Shown piece by piece: positions 28,953-38,347 of a stretch of 64,000 nucleotides of DNA (position 1 is the stretch's first letter; each line of letters begins with the position of its first letter). This DNA comes from Bacillus sp. PK3_68 (GTDB lineage: Bacteria > Bacillota > Bacilli > Bacillales > Domibacillaceae): the NCBI RefSeq assembly GCF_003600835.1, contig NZ_NQYC01000001.1, positions 2,374,001 through 2,438,000 on the forward strand, written 5' to 3'. A program made the position numbers and the translations under genes. Under the pieces are notes generated by a model. The model did not search any database and was not told where the DNA came from. It saw nothing but the letters and a program-made list of their open reading frames with translations.

Positions 28953-29591
28953 TTATTGTTTCGCTTTGTAGCCGTTAATGCCTAAGAACAGCAAATCCGT
29001 CTGTACATTGGTATAATCTTCAATCGTAAAGTTTTTTTGCAATGTCCAGCGTCGAAACCCCCACATTTGTCCCTGCACAAAAATATTTTGGGCGAGCATA
29101 TGAATCTTTTGTTCTTCGATATCAAGCTCTCCATTCTCTACACAACGGCGGATCAGCCTTTCAAACATGCTCACCATATCCATTTCCTTCTTAAGAACGT
29201 AAGGCAAAGCATCTTTTGAAAGAGATTTCGCTTCCTGATACATAACAAGCACTTCATCCTGCATATCATCTACGACTTTAAAATAATAGCCGATGCCAAG
29301 CTTCAAGCTTTCCAGTGTACCTGCCTCTAGATCAATTTGCTGCAAGCGATCTTTTACCTGATCATAAATGCTGTCACATACAAGATAAAGAACATCTTCT
29401 TTTGTGCGAATATATTCATAGAGCGTTCCGATACTAAACCCTGCCGCTTTTGCAATTTCTCTCGTTGTTGTTCGATGGAACCCTTTTTGTTTAAAAAGAT
29501 GAACGGCCCCTTTAATCATTTCAGAACGTCTTTTTTCGATTAATTGCTCGTCTTTTACAGATGCGTGTACTTTTCTCTTGCCCGCATTCAA
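28953..29591 (-). CDS. TetR/AcrR family transcriptional regulator of the acyl-CoA cluster
   Basis: About 212 residues. The N-terminal DNA-binding domain is clear (MIKGAVHLFKQKGFHRTTTREIAKAAGFSIGTLYEYIRTKEDVLYLV, about residues 24-69), with a helical ligand domain after it. The longest frame begins with a TTG at 29600 that touches its ribosome site; the TTG at 29591 has AAGGCGG at a workable distance and is preferred. It lies between acyl-CoA dehydrogenase genes and icmF, so it is likely an acyl-CoA-responsive repressor. It is not obviously the same as B. subtilis FadR. Its operators may be those at 36990 and 34557. Confidence 0.85.
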   Translation of the reverse strand: MNAGKRKVHASVKDEQLIEKRRSEMIKGAVHLFKQKGFHRTTTREIAKAAGFSIGTLYEYIRTKEDVLYLVCDSIYDQVKDRLQQIDLEAGTLESLKLGIGYYFKVVDDMQDEVLVMYQEAKSLSKDALPYVLKKEMDMVSMFERLIRRCVENGELDIEEQKIHMLAQNIFVQGQMWGFRRWTLQKNFTIEDYTNVQTDLLFLGINGYKAKQ

Positions 29592-29632
29592 TGTTATCAA
29601 CCGCCTTTAATAAATACATAGCAAGAGCAGAA

Positions 29633-29659
29633 GAAGCGGTACTCTCCTCATCTGCTCTT
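29633..29659 (-). terminator. hairpin after the acyl-CoA dehydrogenase genes
   Basis: AAGAGCAGA and TCTGCTCTT form a nine-bp perfect stem in the 143-bp gap before the TetR gene. The T-tail is weak, so read-through into the TetR-icmF unit is possible. Confidence 0.45.
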
Positions 29660-29734
29660 ATATTTGCTGTTATTTTACTCTTTTAAATTTGCTGTTTAAC
29701 ATTATAACCGATTTTGTCCGGGCCAGAGCTTTGA

Positions 29735-30874
29735 TTATTTTGTAACCATTCTCGAAATGACTAATCTTTGTATTTCTTGCGTGCCTTCATATATTTGGGT
29801 AATTTTCGCATCACGCATATAGCGTTCAACCGGATAGTCCTTCGTATAGCCATAACCACCAAAAATTTGTACTGCTTCGGTTGTAACCTTCATTGCTGTA
29901 TCACCGGCCATCAGCTTTGACATCGCCGATTCTTTTCCATATGGCAAATTGTTTGATTCAAGCCAAGCAGCCTGATAAGTGAGCAAGCGGGATGCTTCGA
30001 TCCCAGTGGCCATGTCAGCTAACTTAAAGGAGATGCCTTGATTCGCAGCAATCGGTTTGCCGAATTGTTTGCGCTCTTTCGCATATTCAACCGCCGCATC
30101 AAGCGCTCCCTGGGCAATGCCGACTGCCTGGGCGGCAATGCCGTTACGTCCGCCATCTAAGGTCATCATAGCAATTTTAAACCCTTCTCCTTCCGAGCCA
30201 AGGACATTCTCTTTCGGCACGCGGCAGTCTTCAAAAATAATCTCTGTTGTAGGTGACGAACGGATGCCAAGTTTCTTTTCTTTTTTGCCGACAGAAAATC
30301 CCGGAAAATCTTTTTCTATAATAAATGCTGTTGTACCACGTTGTTTCGAAGCTGGATCTGTTAAGGCAAATACAATATAGATATCGGCGATACCGCCATT
30401 TGTGATAAAGATCTTCGAGCCATTCAAAATATATTCATTGCCCTCCAGACGGGCTGTTGTTTTCATGCCGCCTGCATCAGAACCGGAGCCAGGCTCTGTT
30501 AATCCGTAGGCGCCAATCTTTTCCCCCTGGGCCATCGGCTTTAAGTATTTTTGTTTTTGCTCTTCAGTGCCGAACTTATAAACCGGCCAGCCAGCGAGTG
30601 ACGTATGGGCGGACAGGGTAACACCTGTCGATGCACAAACTCTTGACAGCTCTTCTACAGCGATACAATAAGCTAAATAATCGCTCCCGATGCCACCGTA
30701 CTCTTCTGGCCAGGGAATGCCCGTTAATCCGAGATCTGCCATTTTGCGGAAGAGCTCCATGTCAAAGCGCTCTTCTTCATCTCGTTCCGCTGCTGTTGGC
30801 GCGACTTCATTTTTAGCAAAATCCCGTACCATTTTGCGAATCATTTCATGTTCTTCTGTCAGTTGGAAGTTCAT
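29735..30874 (-). CDS. acyl-CoA dehydrogenase
   Basis: A 379-residue FAD enzyme that oxidises acyl-CoA to trans-2-enoyl-CoA. Typical blocks are present: [19 protein letters not shown] near residue 130, [13 protein letters not shown] near 265, and the C-terminal [39 protein letters not shown], in which the Glu of YEGT is the usual catalytic base. It starts 15 bases after the other acyl-CoA dehydrogenase gene and resembles B. subtilis AcdA. Chain-length preference cannot be read from sequence; short or branched chains fit the IcmF context. Confidence 0.93.
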   Translation of the reverse strand: MNFQLTEEHEMIRKMVRDFAKNEVAPTAAERDEEERFDMELFRKMADLGLTGIPWPEEYGGIGSDYLAYCIAVEELSRVCASTGVTLSAHTSLAGWPVYKFGTEEQKQKYLKPMAQGEKIGAYGLTEPGSGSDAGGMKTTARLEGNEYILNGSKIFITNGGIADIYIVFALTDPASKQRGTTAFIIEKDFPGFSVGKKEKKLGIRSSPTTEIIFEDCRVPKENVLGSEGEGFKIAMMTLDGGRNGIAAQAVGIAQGALDAAVEYAKERKQFGKPIAANQGISFKLADMATGIEASRLLTYQAAWLESNNLPYGKESAMSKLMAGDTAMKVTTEAVQIFGGYGYTKDYPVERYMRDAKITQIYEGTQEIQRLVISRMVTK

Positions 30875-30888
30875 CTTGTTCCCCGCCT

Positions 30889-32025
30889 TTATTTGATTAA
30901 CTGTTTGCTGATAACGATCTTTTGAATCTCGCTCGTACCTTCATAAATTTCTGTTACTTTTGCATCTCTGAAGAACCGTTCCACGGCATATTCTTTCGTA
31001 TAACCATAGCCGCCGTGTACTTGAACAGCTTCGATTGCTACATCAACGGCTGTCTTTGATGCATACAGTTTTGCCATTGAAGCCTCTTTGCCACAGGCAA
31101 GCCCTTGTGATCGCAAACCGGCTGCACGGTAAACGAGCAATTTTGCTGCTTCCACACTTGTTGCCATGTCAGCAATTTTAAAGGCAAGCCCTTGTTGAGC
31201 GGCGATCGGTTTTCCAAACTGCTTGCGCTCTTTCGCATATTGTGTAGCTTCCTGCAGCGCTGCTTCGGCAATCCCCAATGCCTGGGCAGCAATGCCGATA
31301 CGACCGGCATCCAGATTTGCCATTGCAATTTTAAATCCTTCACCCTCTTTTCCAAGCAGCTGCTCGTGCGGCACTTTCATATCTTCAAAGGTTAACTGCA
31401 CGGTGCGAGAGCCATAAAGGCCCATTTTATGCTCATCTTTGCCGATGATCAGTCCCGGTGTATTTTTTTCCACTATAAAGGCTGAAATGCCCTTGGAACC
31501 TTCTGCCGGATTGGTTGAAGCAAAGACGATATATGTATCTGCTTCTCCCCCGTTTGTGATAAATACTTTTGAACCGTTTATCGTATAATAATCCCCTTGT
31601 TTGACTGCTTTTGTTTTTAAATTGGCTGCATCCGACCCAGCTCCTGGTTCGGTCAGGCAAAAGGCCCCTAAATACTCTCCGGTCGCCAGCTTCGGTACAT
31701 ATTTACGCTTTTGCTCTTCTGTGCCAAAATACAGAATTGGATTGGTGCCGACAGATGTGTGAACGGATAAGATAACCCCGACTGTAGCACTGACTTTTGA
31801 CAGCTCATTTATCGCAATAATATAAGAAATAAAGTCCATCCCACTGCCATCATACTCCTCAGGAATTGTAATTCCCATTAAGCCCAGCTCAGCCATTTTC
31901 TTAATCAATTCACGAGGAAACTCCCCCTTCTCCATGCGTTCCACAAACGGTGCGATTTCACTTTCTGCAAAATCCCTTACCATTTTCCTCATCATCTGCT
32001 GCTCTTCTGAAAATCGCAATTCCAT
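30889..32025 (-). CDS. acyl-CoA dehydrogenase (MmgC-like)
   Basis: A 378-residue paralogue of the next gene, with [32 protein letters not shown] and [32 protein letters not shown], including the catalytic Glu. It lies between the 3-hydroxyacyl-CoA dehydrogenase gene (33-base gap) and the second dehydrogenase (14-base gap), so the three form one operon. The pairing with thiolase and 3-hydroxyacyl-CoA dehydrogenase resembles the mmgABC operon of B. subtilis. Confidence 0.92.
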   Translation of the reverse strand: MELRFSEEQQMMRKMVRDFAESEIAPFVERMEKGEFPRELIKKMAELGLMGITIPEEYDGSGMDFISYIIAINELSKVSATVGVILSVHTSVGTNPILYFGTEEQKRKYVPKLATGEYLGAFCLTEPGAGSDAANLKTKAVKQGDYYTINGSKVFITNGGEADTYIVFASTNPAEGSKGISAFIVEKNTPGLIIGKDEHKMGLYGSRTVQLTFEDMKVPHEQLLGKEGEGFKIAMANLDAGRIGIAAQALGIAEAALQEATQYAKERKQFGKPIAAQQGLAFKIADMATSVEAAKLLVYRAAGLRSQGLACGKEASMAKLYASKTAVDVAIEAVQVHGGYGYTKEYAVERFFRDAKVTEIYEGTSEIQKIVISKQLIK

Positions 32026-32058
32026 ATTTTTTCCTCCTGTTGTTTAAGGTTAGGCGCT

Positions 32059-32910
32059 TTAGTCGTATGTGTAGAAGCCGCGACCGGTCTTTTTACCGAG
32101 CCAACCGGCTTTCACATATTTGCGAAGCAATGGGCAAGGACGATACTTATCATCGCCGAAGCCATCATGAAGCGTTTCCATAATGTATAAGCATGTATCA
32201 AGGCCAATGAAGTCAGCCAGCGTTAGCGGTCCCATCGGGTGATTCATACCGAGCTTCATCACTTCATCAATCGCTTCTTTTGTTGCTACTCCCTCATACA
32301 ATGTATAAATTGCTTCATTAATCATCGGCATCAGTACCCGATTTGCTACAAAACCAGGAAAGTCATTGACCTCAACCGGCACCTTGGAAAGGGTTTTTGT
32401 TATATCCTCAATTGCTTGATACACTTCATCTGCTGTTGCTAGACCGCGGATAATTTCAACAAGTTTCATCACAGGTACAGGATTCATGAAATGCATGCCG
32501 ATCACTTTTTCTGGACGATTTGTAGCAGCCGCAATTTCTGTAATCGGAAGCGAGGAAGTATTGGTTGCTAAAATTGTATGCGCCGGCGCAATTTTATCTA
32601 ATTGGGAGAAGATTTTACACTTTATGTCCATGTTTTCTACCGCTGCTTCAATAACAAGGTCTACCTCATTCGCATCCTGCAAGTCTGTTGATGTAGAAAT
32701 CCTCCCGATTATTTCGGCTTTTTCTTCACTTGTCATGCGCTCTTTTTGTACTTGACGAGAGAGATTTTTCTCAATGACTCCTATCCCGCGTTCAATAAAT
32801 TCAGTTTTCAAATCATTTAAAAGCACTTCATAACCAGCCTGGGCACAAACCTGGGCGATACCCGATCCCATTTGTCCAGCTCCAATAACCATTAGCTTTT
32901 TTACTTCCAT
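32059..32910 (-). CDS. mmgB: 3-hydroxybutyryl-CoA dehydrogenase
   Basis: A 283-residue NAD-dependent enzyme converting 3-hydroxyacyl-CoA to 3-oxoacyl-CoA. The Rossmann start [19 protein letters not shown] is at residues 8-26. The catalytic histidine region [19 protein letters not shown] and [22 protein letters not shown] follow. The ATG at 32908-32910 is preferred, with GGAGGGG upstream. It heads an operon with the two acyl-CoA dehydrogenases; the thiolase gene is upstream past a repeat-filled gap. Confidence 0.94.
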   Translation of the reverse strand: MEVKKLMVIGAGQMGSGIAQVCAQAGYEVLLNDLKTEFIERGIGVIEKNLSRQVQKERMTSEEKAEIIGRISTSTDLQDANEVDLVIEAAVENMDIKCKIFSQLDKIAPAHTILATNTSSLPITEIAAATNRPEKVIGMHFMNPVPVMKLVEIIRGLATADEVYQAIEDITKTLSKVPVEVNDFPGFVANRVLMPMINEAIYTLYEGVATKEAIDEVMKLGMNHPMGPLTLADFIGLDTCLYIMETLHDGFGDDKYRPCPLLRKYVKAGWLGKKTGRGFYTYD

Positions 32911-32925
32911 AATTTCCCCTCCCAT

Positions 32926-33331
32926 TGTTTAATTTGTGCGCAAATATGCCCTTTTGTCAGTACCATTTGGAATGGATAAGCGCTGGCTTAAAAATGGTGC
33001 ACACCTTCTACAAGGATCCAAGAACCACGCCTCTTGAAATTTCCCCAATCCCCTATCGTGCTGAATGAGCGCCTTTCGCTTTTCTTTTGTCCAGCTGCAG
33101 GCGCTAACACGTACGCTGATTTCGCTCTCTCTATCGAAGTCTGAAAGACGACTTCTCGTCGAGAGCTCCAATCCGCTAGCGTGCTGGGCTAGCGCCTTTC
33201 GCTTTTCTTTTGTCCAGCTGCAGGCGCTAACACGTACGCTGATTTCGCTCTCTCTGTCGAAGTCTGAAAAACGACTTCTCGTCGAGAGCTCCAATCCGCT
33301 AGCGTGCTGAGCTAGCGCCTTTCGCTTTTCT
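32926..33331. other. 406-bp intergenic region between mmgB and thl
   Basis: Mostly filled by a tandem pair of 123-bp composite repeats (33069-33331). The remaining 140 bases near mmgB may carry its promoter, but I cannot assign one. Confidence 0.55.
33069..33331 (-). repeat. composite hairpin repeat, tandem pair (period 123 bp) plus partial third
   Basis: Units begin at 33069 and 33192, and a third breaks off at 33315-33331. Two point differences separate the full copies in the parts I compared. Each carries GAAGTC opposite GACTTC (33136/33150 in unit 1) inside CTCTC/GAGAG, and the shared module CAGCTGGACAAAAGAAAAGC on the minus strand. The period is a multiple of three, so a false 137-codon frame with 41-residue repeats runs through it. 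Confidence 0.85.
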
Positions 33332-34510
33332 TTACACTTCAATCATGATGGCGTCGCCTTGGCCGCTTCCGCTGCAAATAGCCGCAATTCCAATGCCGCC
33401 GCCTCTTCTTCTCAATTCATAAGCAAGGGTCAGAATAATTCTCGCTCCACTTGCCCCGATTGGATGACCAAGGGCGATGGCTCCGCCGTTTACGTTCACT
33501 TTCTCAGGGTCAAGATCAGCAATTTTACCACTTGCAAGTGCAACGGCAGCAAAAGCTTCATTGACTTCAAATAAATCAATGTCCTGGAGGGACTTTCCTG
33601 TCTTTTTTAGAATTTCATTAATGACAAGCCCTGGAGTTTGCGGAAACTTGCTCGCTTCTACGGCTACTTCCGCATGACCGATCACTGTGGCAAGGGGCTG
33701 TTTCCCTTCTTTTGCAGCCCGCTCGTCACTCATTAGGACGAGTGCCCCAGCTCCATCGTTAATTCCTGGCGCATTGCCCGCTGTGATCGTTCCATCTTTA
33801 CCAAACGCCGGGCGCAGCTTTGCCAATACCTCTTTATTGGTATCTTTGCGGGGAGCTTCGTCTTGCTCTACTTTGACAGGGTCTCCTTTTCTCTGTGGCA
33901 CTTCAACTGCGACAATCTCTTCTGACAAGCGGCCATTTTCAATAGCAGCTATTGCTCGTTCATGACTGCGACCCGCCCATTCATCCTGCTCTTCTCTCGA
34001 CAGACCAAATTCTTCAGCTGTTTGATTTCCATAATTCCCCATATGGACCCCCGTAAAGCTGCAGGATAATCCGTCATGAATCATCAAATCAACCATCGGC
34101 GCATCTCCCATCCGCATTCCCCATCGGCCTTTAGGAAGCGCATAAGGAGCATTAGACATGGATTCCATGCCGCCCGCAACAATGACCTCTTCATCGCCTG
34201 CTCGGATGATTTGATCGGCCATCGTGACGCTTCGCAAGCCAGATGCACACACTTTATTAATGGTTTCTGTTTTCACTTCCCAAGGAATCCCTGCTTCCCT
34301 AGCTGCCTGTCTAGAAGGAATCTGTCCCTGTCCTGCCTGAAGAACGTTCCCAAAAATCACTTCATCCACTTGATCAGGGCTTACCCCTGCGCGTCTTAAA
34401 GCCTCTTTAATCGCTATTCCCCCAAGCTGTGAAGCCGATAATGTGCTTAGTCCCCCACCAAATTTTCCAAAAGGCGTACGAGCCCCATCGATAATTACTG
34501 TTTTTGCCAT
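33332..34510 (-). CDS. acetyl-CoA C-acetyltransferase (thiolase)
   Basis: A 392-residue thiolase that splits or forms acetoacetyl-CoA. The acyl-enzyme cysteine is in [12 protein letters not shown] near residue 88, the histidine in [11 protein letters not shown], and the second cysteine in [10 protein letters not shown] near the C-terminus. The start ATG (34508-34510) follows a GGGGGAAA site. It is preceded by a cre site and an operator-like palindrome and followed by repeats. Similar to MmgA of B. subtilis. Confidence 0.94.
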   Translation of the reverse strand: MAKTVIIDGARTPFGKFGGGLSTLSASQLGGIAIKEALRRAGVSPDQVDEVIFGNVLQAGQGQIPSRQAAREAGIPWEVKTETINKVCASGLRSVTMADQIIRAGDEEVIVAGGMESMSNAPYALPKGRWGMRMGDAPMVDLMIHDGLSCSFTGVHMGNYGNQTAEEFGLSREEQDEWAGRSHERAIAAIENGRLSEEIVAVEVPQRKGDPVKVEQDEAPRKDTNKEVLAKLRPAFGKDGTITAGNAPGINDGAGALVLMSDERAAKEGKQPLATVIGHAEVAVEASKFPQTPGLVINEILKKTGKSLQDIDLFEVNEAFAAVALASGKIADLDPEKVNVNGGAIALGHPIGASGARIILTLAYELRRRGGGIGIAAICSGSGQGDAIMIEV

Positions 34511-34537
34511 GATTATTTCCCCCTTCACCCATTTTAA

Positions 34538-34551
34538 AGAAAACGCTTTCA
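34538..34551 (-). promoter_or_regulatory. CcpA binding site (cre) before thiolase gene
   Basis: TGAAAGCGTTTTCT on the minus strand matches every position of the consensus TGWAARCGYTWNCW. It is 28 bases upstream of the start codon, a placement suited to glucose repression. B. subtilis mmg genes are also under catabolite control. Confidence 0.7.
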
Positions 34552-34556
34552 CCACT

Positions 34557-34577
34557 TTGACTGAACGCTCGCTCGAA
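34557..34577 (-). promoter_or_regulatory. second candidate TetR/FadR-type operator, before thiolase gene
   Basis: On the minus strand this reads CGAGCGAGCGTTCAGTCAA over its core, identical in 15 of 19 positions to the site before the fadF-like gene (TGAATGAGCATTCAGTCAA). It lies just upstream of the cre site. Confidence 0.5.
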
Positions 34578-34688
34578 AATTCCCCATAAGAAAAGGGACA
34601 TTTTTCCCTTTTATACTCTTATATTCTTTTATTTTAAAGAAAATAAATTAAAAATCAAACGAAAATAATGAACATTCAAAAAACAAAG

Positions 34689-34715
34689 GAGCGAGAGAGG
34701 AATTCCTCTCTGCTC
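34689..34715 (-). terminator. terminator after fadF-like gene
   Basis: GAGAGAGGAATTCCTCTCT-type palindrome just past the stop, flanked by GAGC/GCTC and followed on the minus strand by CTTTGTTTTTT. Confidence 0.7.
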
Positions 34716-34717
34716 TA

Positions 34718-36898
34718 TTATTTTTCCTCTTGTGTATCAGCAGCTGTTTCAGCGACGACTGCTTTACGCTGCTCTTCAGCCTGCTCTTCTTCCGGAAGTT
34801 CCTCCACTTTTTGTGGGCCGATAACAGCTTTCTCTAGCAATTCGGCTACATCATAAGTGGCGACAGTTTCTTCCACTTCCTTCGCTTTTGTGCCGTCGGA
34901 GAGCATCGTCAGGCAGTAAGGGCAGCCGGAGCTAATGACAGATGGGCTGACTGCCAGCGCCTGCTCCGTGCGTGCTACGTTAATGCGATGGCCAGTATCT
35001 TCCTCCATCCACATCAGTCCGCCGCCTGCTCCGCAGCACATACCGTCCTGCCGGTTGCGGGCCATCTCTACCAGTTTTACACCTGGTATCGCCTTTAAAA
35101 TTTCCCGCGGCGGGTCATAGACGTCATTGTAGCGGCCCAAATAACAAGAGTCATGGAAGGTAATTGTCTCATTGACCGGATGCTGCGGCTTCAGGCGCCC
35201 TTCTTTCACAAGCTGCGCAAGCAGTTCTGTATGATGATATACCTCTGCTTTGAAGCCCATCGCCGGATATTCATTTTTGAAAATATTGTACGCGTGCGGA
35301 TCAATCGTGATAATTTTCTCTACACCGTTTTTCTCGAACTCAGCTATATTCGCTGCCGCCAACTCCTGAAATAAAAATTCATTGCCCAGACGGCGCGGCG
35401 TATCGCCAGAATTCTTTTCTTTGTTCCCAAGGATCGCAAACTTTACCCCAGCCTCGTTTAACAAACGAGCAAACGAAAGAGCGATTTTCTGGCTGCGGTT
35501 GTCAAATGCGCCCATTGAGCCGACCCATAACAAGTATTCAAAGTCCTCTCCTGCTTTTTTCATCTCTTTCACTGTTGGCACATGGACATCGTCGCGTAGC
35601 TCACGCCAGTTTTCTTTTTCCTTTCGATTGAGTCCCCAAGGGTTCCCCTGACGTTCAATGCTTTGCATTGCCCGCTGGGCTTCCGGGTCCATTTTTCCTT
35701 CGGTTAAAACAAGATAGCGGCGCAGATCAATAATTTTATCGACGTGCTCATTCATAACCGGACACTGGTCTTCACAGTTGCGGCACGTCGTACATGCCCA
35801 AATCTCCTCTTCGGTAATCACATCGCCAATCAGGCTGGGGTGATACATAGCAGCTGCTGCTTCTGCCCCACCAGCCAGCGCCAGCTGGTTCCCTTGTGTG
35901 TTGGCAAAAGCAAATGCCGGCACCCATGGCTGTTTCGATGTCACGGCTGCCCCTGTGTTCGTTAAATGGTCGCGCAGCTTGACAATTAGGTCCATCGGCG
36001 AAAGCATCTTCCCGGTACCGGTAGCCGGACACATATTCGTACAGCGCCCACATTCCACACAAGCGTAAAAATCAATCATTTGCAGCTGATTAAAGTCCTG
36101 AATCTTTCCGACACCAAAGGTTTCTTGCGTTTCATCCTCAAAGTCAATTGGCTTTAATGTCCCCGGACGATCCAGGCGATGAAAATACGTATTGACTGGC
36201 CCGAAAATTAAATGAGCGTGTTTGGATTGTGGCACATATACAAGGAAGGTGAGCAAAACAAGTAAATGCACCCACCAGGAGACATAGAAAAAAGCAATGG
36301 CCACCTTGGTGCTGATTCCTGAAAAGACTACAGCAATAGTAGAAGCGACTGGTTCGATCCACGTCCAGTGAACATCTGCTCCTTCATGCCAGATGAGATC
36401 CAAGCCGTTTCCAATTAAGACAGACAGCATTAAGAGTCCGATAAAAATCAGAACGAGGCCATTTTTCCAGCCGCGCTTTAAGCGAACAAGCTTCTCTACA
36501 TAACGGCGGTAAAACGCCCATACGACGGCTACAAGAATCATTAAGGTCACTAGTTCCTGAAAAAACTTAAACCCTCCATACAGCGGGCCAAGCGGCAGAT
36601 GTGCCCCTGGGACAATACCCTTGATAATAAAGTCAATGGCACCAAGCTGCACGAGCAAAAACCCGTAAAAGAACATGACATGAATGGCACCGCTTTTTTT
36701 GTCTTTCAGCAACTTTTTCTGCCCGAACACGAATACCCAAATTTTCTCCAATCGCTTCTTCACATCGTTGTCAAATGCTTGTTTTTTGCCCAACTTCATG
36801 TATTCATAACGAGTTTTTAATAAATAAACGAATAAATACACCCCGTAAGCGATTACAAAAATAGTTGCAATTAAGTTGATCCATAGCAGTCCGTTCAT
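34718..36898 (-). CDS. fadF: FadF-like membrane (Fe-S)-binding oxidoreductase
   Basis: A 726-residue protein. The N-terminus has about five membrane helices (near residues 5-27, 74-94, 115-133, 148-166, 200-222). Two 4Fe-4S motifs follow (Cys280/283/286/290 and Cys369/372/375/379), then a CCG-type heterodisulfide-reductase domain with HDSCYLGRYN and MCCGAGGGLMW. The B. subtilis homologue (ywjF, named fadF) sits in a fatty-acid degradation operon with acdA, and such proteins probably move electrons from acyl-CoA dehydrogenase/ETF to quinone. A promoter overlapped by a palindromic operator lies directly upstream, so repression by a fatty-acid-responsive TetR regulator is likely. Confidence 0.88.
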   Translation of the reverse strand: MNGLLWINLIATIFVIAYGVYLFVYLLKTRYEYMKLGKKQAFDNDVKKRLEKIWVFVFGQKKLLKDKKSGAIHVMFFYGFLLVQLGAIDFIIKGIVPGAHLPLGPLYGGFKFFQELVTLMILVAVVWAFYRRYVEKLVRLKRGWKNGLVLIFIGLLMLSVLIGNGLDLIWHEGADVHWTWIEPVASTIAVVFSGISTKVAIAFFYVSWWVHLLVLLTFLVYVPQSKHAHLIFGPVNTYFHRLDRPGTLKPIDFEDETQETFGVGKIQDFNQLQMIDFYACVECGRCTNMCPATGTGKMLSPMDLIVKLRDHLTNTGAAVTSKQPWVPAFAFANTQGNQLALAGGAEAAAAMYHPSLIGDVITEEEIWACTTCRNCEDQCPVMNEHVDKIIDLRRYLVLTEGKMDPEAQRAMQSIERQGNPWGLNRKEKENWRELRDDVHVPTVKEMKKAGEDFEYLLWVGSMGAFDNRSQKIALSFARLLNEAGVKFAILGNKEKNSGDTPRRLGNEFLFQELAAANIAEFEKNGVEKIITIDPHAYNIFKNEYPAMGFKAEVYHHTELLAQLVKEGRLKPQHPVNETITFHDSCYLGRYNDVYDPPREILKAIPGVKLVEMARNRQDGMCCGAGGGLMWMEEDTGHRINVARTEQALAVSPSVISSGCPYCLTMLSDGTKAKEVEETVATYDVAELLEKAVIGPQKVEELPEEEQAEEQRKAVVAETAADTQEEK

Positions 36899-36981
36899 AA
36901 CCCCTTCCCACTCCTTTCTAAAGTAGCTGCTTCTTACCCCTTTGCAAAAACAGTATTACTATTCAGAATGTTTATACCTTT

Positions 36982-37009
36982 ATTATATTATGAATGAGCA
37001 TTCAGTCAA
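36982..37009 (-). promoter_or_regulatory. sigma-A promoter of fadF with overlapping TetR-type operator
   Basis: TTGACT (37009-37004) and TATAAT (36987-36982) are 16 bases apart. The spacer contains the perfect palindrome TGAATG-AG-CATTCA (36991-37004), very close to the FadR-type consensus TGAATGA-N4-TCATTCA known from B. subtilis fatty-acid genes. Binding here would block polymerase directly. Confidence 0.7.
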
Positions 37010-37110
37010 CCTCTAATTAAAATATTTTTTACGCAATTCCTATGAGAGTCTTTTTTTCTTTTTGGGAAGCATAGAAGTAATGCTGCTTTCTTTAAGGAGG
37101 AAAAAGATTC

Positions 37111-38304
37111 ATGAGGATACTTTTCTGGCTCGCTCTCTTCGCTTCATGGCTTGGGCTGGATCTTTATTTCGGCCAAAAAAACGCAGAAAGGCAATCTTTC
37201 CAGCGAACGTACCCAAAGAGAAGGGGATCGATTGATTTTATCTGCAGCGGCCCTGAGTTTTTTCAGCAATTTTTTTTCGATATAAAAAATGCTCGTAAAC
37301 GTGTGTACTGCCTTTTTTATATTGTAAAAGACGATAGTGTTACACGAGAGTTTTTTCACCTATTGAAAGAGAAGGCAAGCAGCGGCATAGAGGTATATCT
37401 ACTCATGGATTGGCATGGGAGTTTAAAAGTAAAAAGACGCCATCTGGATGATTTAAAACAGGCCGGCGTACAAGTGAGCTTTTTTGGTAAACCCCGGCTT
37501 CCTTATTTCTTTTTTACTCTTCAGCAGCGGAATCACCGAAAAATCACCGTCATTGATAGTACAGTTGCCTATCTTGGCGGCTTTAACGTCGGTCGCGAAT
37601 ATATAAATAAAAGCAAAAACCCGCAGCTTTCTCCATGGCGGGATTACCATTTACGCTTAACAGGTCGCAGTGTTATTGATTTAGAAGCAGAGTTCATTGC
37701 TGATTGGAACCAGGAGAATCGTCCTCATCTTCGGCAAGTGGAGACAGATTTGGAAAGCGAAAGCGGAGTGGAACATGTTATTTTCCCTTCTGGAAACGGA
37801 AATCTTCAAGAAAAATTAATCAATCTCATCCAGCACACCCAGCACTCTATTTTTATTGGAACGCCTTACTTTATTCCAACGAAGCCTATCTTTGATGAGC
37901 TCCTCCGCGCACTGGAGCGTGGTGTCTGTGTTACGGTTCTGATCCCCGGTAATGAAGATCATCCGCTTGTAAAAGAAGCTGCCTGGCCATTTTTAAGAGA
38001 GCTGCTGCTTTTTCCAAATGCCCATATTCAATCATTTACAAACGGGTTTTACCACGCGAAAATTATTATTTTCGATGATAAGGTATGTGATCTTGGCACA
38101 GCAAACTTTGATGCCCGTAGCCAGATCATCAACTTTGAGTGTAACTGTTTTATTTACAGTGAGGCATTCATTCATCAAATTCGTCCTTTTCTTGAGGAAG
38201 ATCTAAAAAACAGCCGACCGCTTGCGATAAAAGATTTGTACCCTTTCACTTTTAGCGAAAAGGTGAAAACAAAAGCTGCCCATTTATTGAAGGATTTTTT
38301 GTAA
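37111..38304 (+). CDS. cls: phospholipase D-family cardiolipin synthase (YwiE-like)
   Basis: A 397-residue protein with one N-terminal membrane segment (about residues 2-20) and two phospholipase-D catalytic HKD motifs: H142-K144-D149 in NHRKITVID and H315-K317-D322 in YHAKIIIFD. It joins two phosphatidylglycerols to make cardiolipin. Typical Cls proteins have two N-terminal helices and about 480-500 residues, so this is a short form, as for B. subtilis YwiE, which is also next to argS. It reads divergently from fadF; start follows AAGGAGG. Confidence 0.87.
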   Translation: MRILFWLALFASWLGLDLYFGQKNAERQSFQRTYPKRRGSIDFICSGPEFFQQFFFDIKNARKRVYCLFYIVKDDSVTREFFHLLKEKASSGIEVYLLMDWHGSLKVKRRHLDDLKQAGVQVSFFGKPRLPYFFFTLQQRNHRKITVIDSTVAYLGGFNVGREYINKSKNPQLSPWRDYHLRLTGRSVIDLEAEFIADWNQENRPHLRQVETDLESESGVEHVIFPSGNGNLQEKLINLIQHTQHSIFIGTPYFIPTKPIFDELLRALERGVCVTVLIPGNEDHPLVKEAAWPFLRELLLFPNAHIQSFTNGFYHAKIIIFDDKVCDLGTANFDARSQIINFECNCFIYSEAFIHQIRPFLEEDLKNSRPLAIKDLYPFTFSEKVKTKAAHLLKDFL

Positions 38305-38310
38305 TAGAAG

Positions 38311-38345
38311 AAAGCTTGCCCTGCAGTTTGCAGGGCAAGCTTTTT
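38311..38345. terminator. bidirectional terminator between cls and argS
   Basis: AAGCTTGCCCTGCA and TGCAGGGCAAGCTT form a 14-bp perfect stem with a three-base loop and a T-rich edge. The two genes converge on it. Confidence 0.85.
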
Positions 38346-38347
38346 CT

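Noticed and set aside
32929-33342. 137-codon minus-strand frame with 41-residue internal repeats
   Set aside because: It is generated by the 123-bp tandem repeats; no ribosome site or family similarity was seen.
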